From: an uncultured beta proteobacterium
Lineage (GTDB): Bacteria > Pseudomonadota > Gammaproteobacteria > Burkholderiales > Burkholderiaceae
Reading direction: 5' to 3'
NCBI GenBank assembly: GCA_903935355.1
Contig: CAIZRK010000034.1
Location: 62,001 to 126,000, forward strand
Length of the DNA: 64,000 nt
Position numbers and translations under genes: made by a program. Below the pieces are notes generated by a model that saw only the letters and a program-made list of their open reading frames with translations, did no database searches and had not been told where the DNA came from. Below, piece by piece: positions 60,707 to 64,000 of this stretch (its first letter is position 1; each line of letters starts with the position of its first letter).

Positions 60707-61410
60707 TGCGCGAAAGTCTTTAATACTCCGCGCTCTAAATGCAAAATGCGATCACAGCGTTGGGCGCGTTCCGGGTCGTGGGTCACAATCACAAAGGCAG
60801 TGCCTTGCTCTCGCGCAATTTCTAACATTAAATCAAATACACCATCAGCTGTTTCGGTATCTAAATTACCAGTAGGTTCATCTGCCAAAACGCAGACTGG
60901 ATTACCGACTAAGGCACGGGCAACTGCAACCCGCTGTCGCTCCCCTCCAGAGAGTTCACCAGGGGTATGGAGCTCACGATTCGCTAAACCTACTGAACGC
61001 AACATTTTGCTAGCCCGATCCATAGATTCATCATTACCCAAACCACGAATGCGTAATAGCAAGGCGACATTTTCAACGGCACTAAATTCATCTAAGAGAT
61101 GATGAAACTGATAAATAAATCCCAAACTGTGATTGCGCAATCGATCTAATTTTGCCACTGGCAAGTGATTGAGATTTTCACTAGCCAAAATGACGGTACC
61201 TGCACTAGGTGTGTCTAAACCACCTAACAAATGCAATAAAGTACTTTTGCCAGATCCTGAAGAACCTACAATTGCGACTTTCTCCGAAGGTGCAACCTCA
61301 AGGTCGATCCCTTTTAAAACTTCAACCGCTGTGGGGCCTTTGCCATAGGTCTTTGCAAGCCCTTTAGCACTAAGCACTGGATTATTTGGGTCTGTCATGA
61401 GCTTATTCAT
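60703..61410 (-). CDS. lolD: Lipoprotein-releasing ABC transporter ATPase LolD
   Basis: ATPase of the LolCDE complex that extracts lipoproteins from the inner membrane for LolA. Walker [11 protein letters not shown]-loop [16 protein letters not shown] with the LolD-typical HHLL, signature [15 protein letters not shown], Walker [13 protein letters not shown]. 235 residues; Met5 is another possible start. It overlaps lolC by 8 bp. Confidence 0.96.
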   Translation of the reverse strand: MNKLMTDPNNPVLSAKGLAKTYGKGPTAVEVLKGIDLEVAPSEKVAIVGSSGSGKSTLLHLLGGLDTPSAGTVILASENLNHLPVAKLDRLRNHSLGFIYQFHHLLDEFSAVENVALLLRIRGLGNDESMDRASKMLRSVGLANRELHTPGELSGGERQRVAVARALVGNPVCVLADEPTGNLDTETADGVFDLMLEIAREQGTAFVIVTHDPERAQRCDRILHLERGVLKTFAQ

Positions 61411-62665
61411 AACGCAAAGCCTCCGCAGGTTGCACCTGAGCAGCGCGACGACTCGGATATAGGGTAGCTAGCACTGAAAGCCCGAAAGCCATCAGACCGA
61501 CAGTAATGACGTCAGATAGACGCACATCTGATGGTAGCTCGCTAATGAAATACACGTCCCGCGGCAAGAATCGCACCCGAAAAATCGCTTCGATCGTCGG
61601 CACAATCACATCAATGTTGAGGGCAATCAATAAGCCTAGGCCAACGCCCGCTATAGATCCTAGTAAACCAATCGCTAGGCCTTGTACTAAAAAAATTCGC
61701 TGAATTAATCCTGGGCTAGCACCCATGGTTCTCAATATAGCAATATCAGCCTGTTTCTCATTGACTGTCATCACTAAAGTCGAGACTAGATTAAAAGCGG
61801 CGACCGCAATAATTAAAGTCAAAATGATAAACATCATTTTTCTTTCAGTTTGCACAGCAGCAAACCAATTGCGGTTAGATCGTGACCAGTCTGTTACCCA
61901 TAGCGCTTGGGGAACTACTTGGGCTAATTCTGTTGCGATTTCGGGTGCACGTTGCATATCGTCTATTTTGATGCGTAGACCTGAAGGGTCTTGCAGGCGT
62001 AATAAAGCAGCCGCATCTTTCCAATGCATGATTGCTAGAGAGCTGTCGTATTCATAATGACCACTATCGACTACGCCAACTACTTGCAAGGTACGCATGC
62101 GGGGCATAGCCCCCGCTGGAGTGAGGTCACTCTCAGGAACGATCAGATTGATGCGATCCCCCACTCTCGCACCCACCATATTAGCCAACTGAGCACCGAG
62201 GGCTACTCCAAAGCCACCTGGTTTAAGGTCATCGATACTACCCGCCACAAATTGCCTGGGTAAATCTGAAACGCTACCTTCTTGACTAGGTAAAACCCCT
62301 CGAATGGACACTCCGCGCATCACACTCTCACGACTTAGCAAACCTTGCGAGCTCACCATCGGAGCTACCCCTATCACGTGAGGTTGAGAAGCCACTTTTA
62401 GAGCCAAAGGCTCCCAATTGGCCAAACCGTCAGGAGCAGAGATCTCGACATGGGAGAGCACAGAAAGCATGCGATCGCGCACTTCCTTCTGAAAGCCATT
62501 CATGACAGAGAGCACCACAATGAGGGCGGCAACGCCTAGGGCAATGCCTGCGGTAGATATTCCAGAAATAAAGGAGAGGAAGCCATCGCGCTTACCCACC
62601 GTCTTGCGACGCTTGGATCGGGTGTAGCGCAGGCCAATTTCTAGCTCAATAGGAAGTCTCAACAT
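61403..62665 (-). CDS. lolC: Lipoprotein-releasing permease LolC/E
   Basis: Membrane subunit of LolCDE: one N-terminal helix (about 35-58), a large periplasmic domain, and three C-terminal helices (FtsX-like). [14 protein letters not shown] at the start, and [20 protein letters not shown] is the FtsX/LolC coupling region. 420 residues. I use the ATG at 62665; a GTG two codons upstream is possible. Only one permease gene is here, so the complex may use a single LolF-type permease unless a second copy lies elsewhere. Confidence 0.94.
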   Translation of the reverse strand: MLRLPIELEIGLRYTRSKRRKTVGKRDGFLSFISGISTAGIALGVAALIVVLSVMNGFQKEVRDRMLSVLSHVEISAPDGLANWEPLALKVASQPHVIGVAPMVSSQGLLSRESVMRGVSIRGVLPSQEGSVSDLPRQFVAGSIDDLKPGGFGVALGAQLANMVGARVGDRINLIVPESDLTPAGAMPRMRTLQVVGVVDSGHYEYDSSLAIMHWKDAAALLRLQDPSGLRIKIDDMQRAPEIATELAQVVPQALWVTDWSRSNRNWFAAVQTERKMMFIILTLIIAVAAFNLVSTLVMTVNEKQADIAILRTMGASPGLIQRIFLVQGLAIGLLGSIAGVGLGLLIALNIDVIVPTIEAIFRVRFLPRDVYFISELPSDVRLSDVITVGLMAFGLSVLATLYPSRRAAQVQPAEALRYE

Positions 62666-62711
62666 AGTCACAGTTTAGTGAATTGCTCGGGCAAACTGAT
62701 GGAATGTCTAA

Positions 62712-63698
62712 ATGCCCCCTAAAATTAGGGGAATGACTGCCAATTTAACCCCCCAGAAAAGCACACTGCAACGCTTTACCCTAATGCTCTCAGGAGAGGA
62801 TGCATTTGATCGCGACTCTGATCAGGCGGGTAAAGCAAGTCCTCCTATAGGCTTACCTCATGAGCGCTTTCTTTTAGGAGAAAAGTTGCCAATTGCCCCT
62901 ATATTACTTTTGGGCCAAACCGAGCAAGTAGTAAACCCCGCCGAGAACATTGCCTGTTTACAACCAGTGCATCTTCACGCTACACGTGACCATTTAATTT
63001 TGATGGCCCAAAATCAGATTGATTTGACACCAGAAGAATCAGCTAAGCTACTTCAAGCTGCACTTCCTTATCTAGAGGAAGATTTTCAATGCCCAGTTTT
63101 GTTTCAAGCACACCATGATTGGTTTATTTCAGCTGGCCCATTTGCAAGCCTAGCAACCCACTCGATTGACCAAGCCCATGGTCGCAATATTGATTGGTGG
63201 ATGCCGCGCGATTCTGATGAATCCGGTTTAGCCAAACGTTGGCGCAAACTCCAAAATGAAATTCAGATGCTTTGGCATATCAACCCAGTCAATGAAGCGC
63301 GGGAGCAACGTGGTCTGCCGAGTATTAACTCCTTATGGATTAGCGGCATTGGCAAGCTTGAAGATGTTCGCGTACCAGAACTGATAAGGCAGAGCGGGCA
63401 TGTTTATGGAGAACACCCCCTTTTAAAGGGTTTGGCTAAATTTTTGGATATTCCATACTGCACTTCAGCAGACTCTGCCCAATTGGCCAATGGCTTTGCT
63501 TGGGTGAATGATCCTGCCAAGCTATGGAGCTTACTTTCTATGGCGCTAGTCAAAAAACAATTGCACGAAGTAGAAATAATAGACTTCCCCAACGGCAAGC
63601 TTCGCAAGCGTATTTTGACGGTAAAAGATCTCAACAAACAATCATGGGCCTTTTGGAAAAACCCAGAACCTGTAACCTGGAAATACATTACTCAGTGA
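62712..63698 (+). CDS. Phosphoglycerate mutase-like protein (RpfE-type) of unknown function
   Basis: 328 residues of a conserved betaproteobacterial family, often annotated as phosphoglycerate mutase or RpfE-like regulator and found beside recJ. Recognisable blocks: LLGQTEQVVNPAENIACLQP, RKLQNEIQMLWHINPVNEAR and GLPSINSLWISGIGKL. No clear catalytic motif of true phosphoglycerate mutases can be pointed to, so I give no enzyme function. Met8 (62733) is another possible start. Confidence 0.75.
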   Translation: MPPKIRGMTANLTPQKSTLQRFTLMLSGEDAFDRDSDQAGKASPPIGLPHERFLLGEKLPIAPILLLGQTEQVVNPAENIACLQPVHLHATRDHLILMAQNQIDLTPEESAKLLQAALPYLEEDFQCPVLFQAHHDWFISAGPFASLATHSIDQAHGRNIDWWMPRDSDESGLAKRWRKLQNEIQMLWHINPVNEAREQRGLPSINSLWISGIGKLEDVRVPELIRQSGHVYGEHPLLKGLAKFLDIPYCTSADSAQLANGFAWVNDPAKLWSLLSMALVKKQLHEVEIIDFPNGKLRKRILTVKDLNKQSWAFWKNPEPVTWKYITQ

Positions 63699-63736
63699 AT
63701 CTCAGTAATCAACCTCAATATCTAGACCCTATTTAG

Positions 63737-64000
63737 ATGAGTTTATTTTCTCGGCGCCCCTTCTTAGATCGAACTGCTAGTTGGCTAGAGCAAAGCGGCT
63801 TACATCCCTTGCTTGCTAGATTATTTGCAGCTCGCGGAATTGTCTCGCCCGAAGAGTTATCACTTGATCTTAAGCAACTACTTTCTCCAACAGGTCTTAA
63901 AAACTGCCTTTCTACAGCGACTTTACTAGCTGACATTTTGGAACGCCAAGAGCCGATGTTAGTAGTGGCAGACTACGATTGTGATGGCGCAACCGCTTGT
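63737..64000 (+). CDS. recJ: Single-stranded-DNA exonuclease RecJ, 5' part
   Basis: Cut by the window end; 88 codons are present. Starts MSLFSRRPFLDRTASWLEQS and reaches the DHH-family motif ADYDCDGATA, the first metal-binding motif of RecJ. Together with the upstream gene it follows a common betaproteobacterial order. The remaining DHH and DHHA1 domains lie to the right. Confidence 0.92.
   Translation, partial: MSLFSRRPFLDRTASWLEQSGLHPLLARLFAARGIVSPEELSLDLKQLLSPTGLKNCLSTATLLADILERQEPMLVVADYDCDGATAC

Overview
The window looks like a chromosomal piece of a betaproteobacterium of the Burkholderiaceae, most likely Polynucleobacter or a close relative. The evidence is moderate-to-low GC by eye (not counted), the block lpxB-lpxA-fabZ-lpxD-skp-bamA-rseP-dxr-cdsA-uppS-frr-pyrH-tsf-rpsB with map-glnD divergent, and the protein families themselves. 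No mobile element, integrase, transposase, rRNA operon or CRISPR array was seen.

Layout. 1-16 kb: ppsR, then a long minus-strand operon for envelope biogenesis, isoprenoid and phospholipid precursors and translation factors, with a strong terminator hairpin after tsf. 16-30.9 kb: map-glnD (+), smc-zipA-ligA (-), dapD-dapE-prmB (+), radA (-). 30.8-34 kb: a coiled-coil secreted protein, kup, an initiator tRNA with promoter and terminator, and a glycine-zipper lipoprotein. 57.3-64 kb: comEC, tatD, lolD, lolC, a phosphoglycerate-mutase-like gene and the start of recJ.

The accessory part is 34.2-57.3 kb and concerns nitrite and nitric oxide. It starts with an Rrf2 repressor of NsrR type and ends with a complete minus-strand nirS-M-C-F-DL-G-H-J-N cluster with divergent nirE, which would make cytochrome cd1 nitrite reductase and its heme d1. 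Between them lies a plus-strand operon (35.1-45.9 kb) that I consider the unusual system. It encodes a B-family heme-copper enzyme (small subunit, CuA subunit II, catalytic subunit I) in which the active-site tyrosine is replaced by glutamine. With it are a SCO copper chaperone, heme O and heme A synthases, a second divergent heme-copper-like subunit, and two cytochrome b fusion proteins. One fusion carries two [4Fe-4S] clusters and an MvhD-like domain; the other carries a [2Fe-2S] plus flavin/NAD reductase module. My reading is that this is a non-canonical, CuA-type nitric oxide reductase with its own electron-input and cofactor-assembly modules, removing the NO made by NirS. An NsrR-like operator lies just upstream of its first gene.

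This operon is bracketed by a 98-bp inverted repeat (34677-34774 and 46143-46240, 96/98 identical). The two copies sit in the same orientation upstream of the two regulators, nsrR on the left and a Crp/Fnr (Dnr-type) gene on the right. A decayed nnrS remnant lies just inside the right copy. No canonical norBC, nosZ, narG or napA is present in the window.
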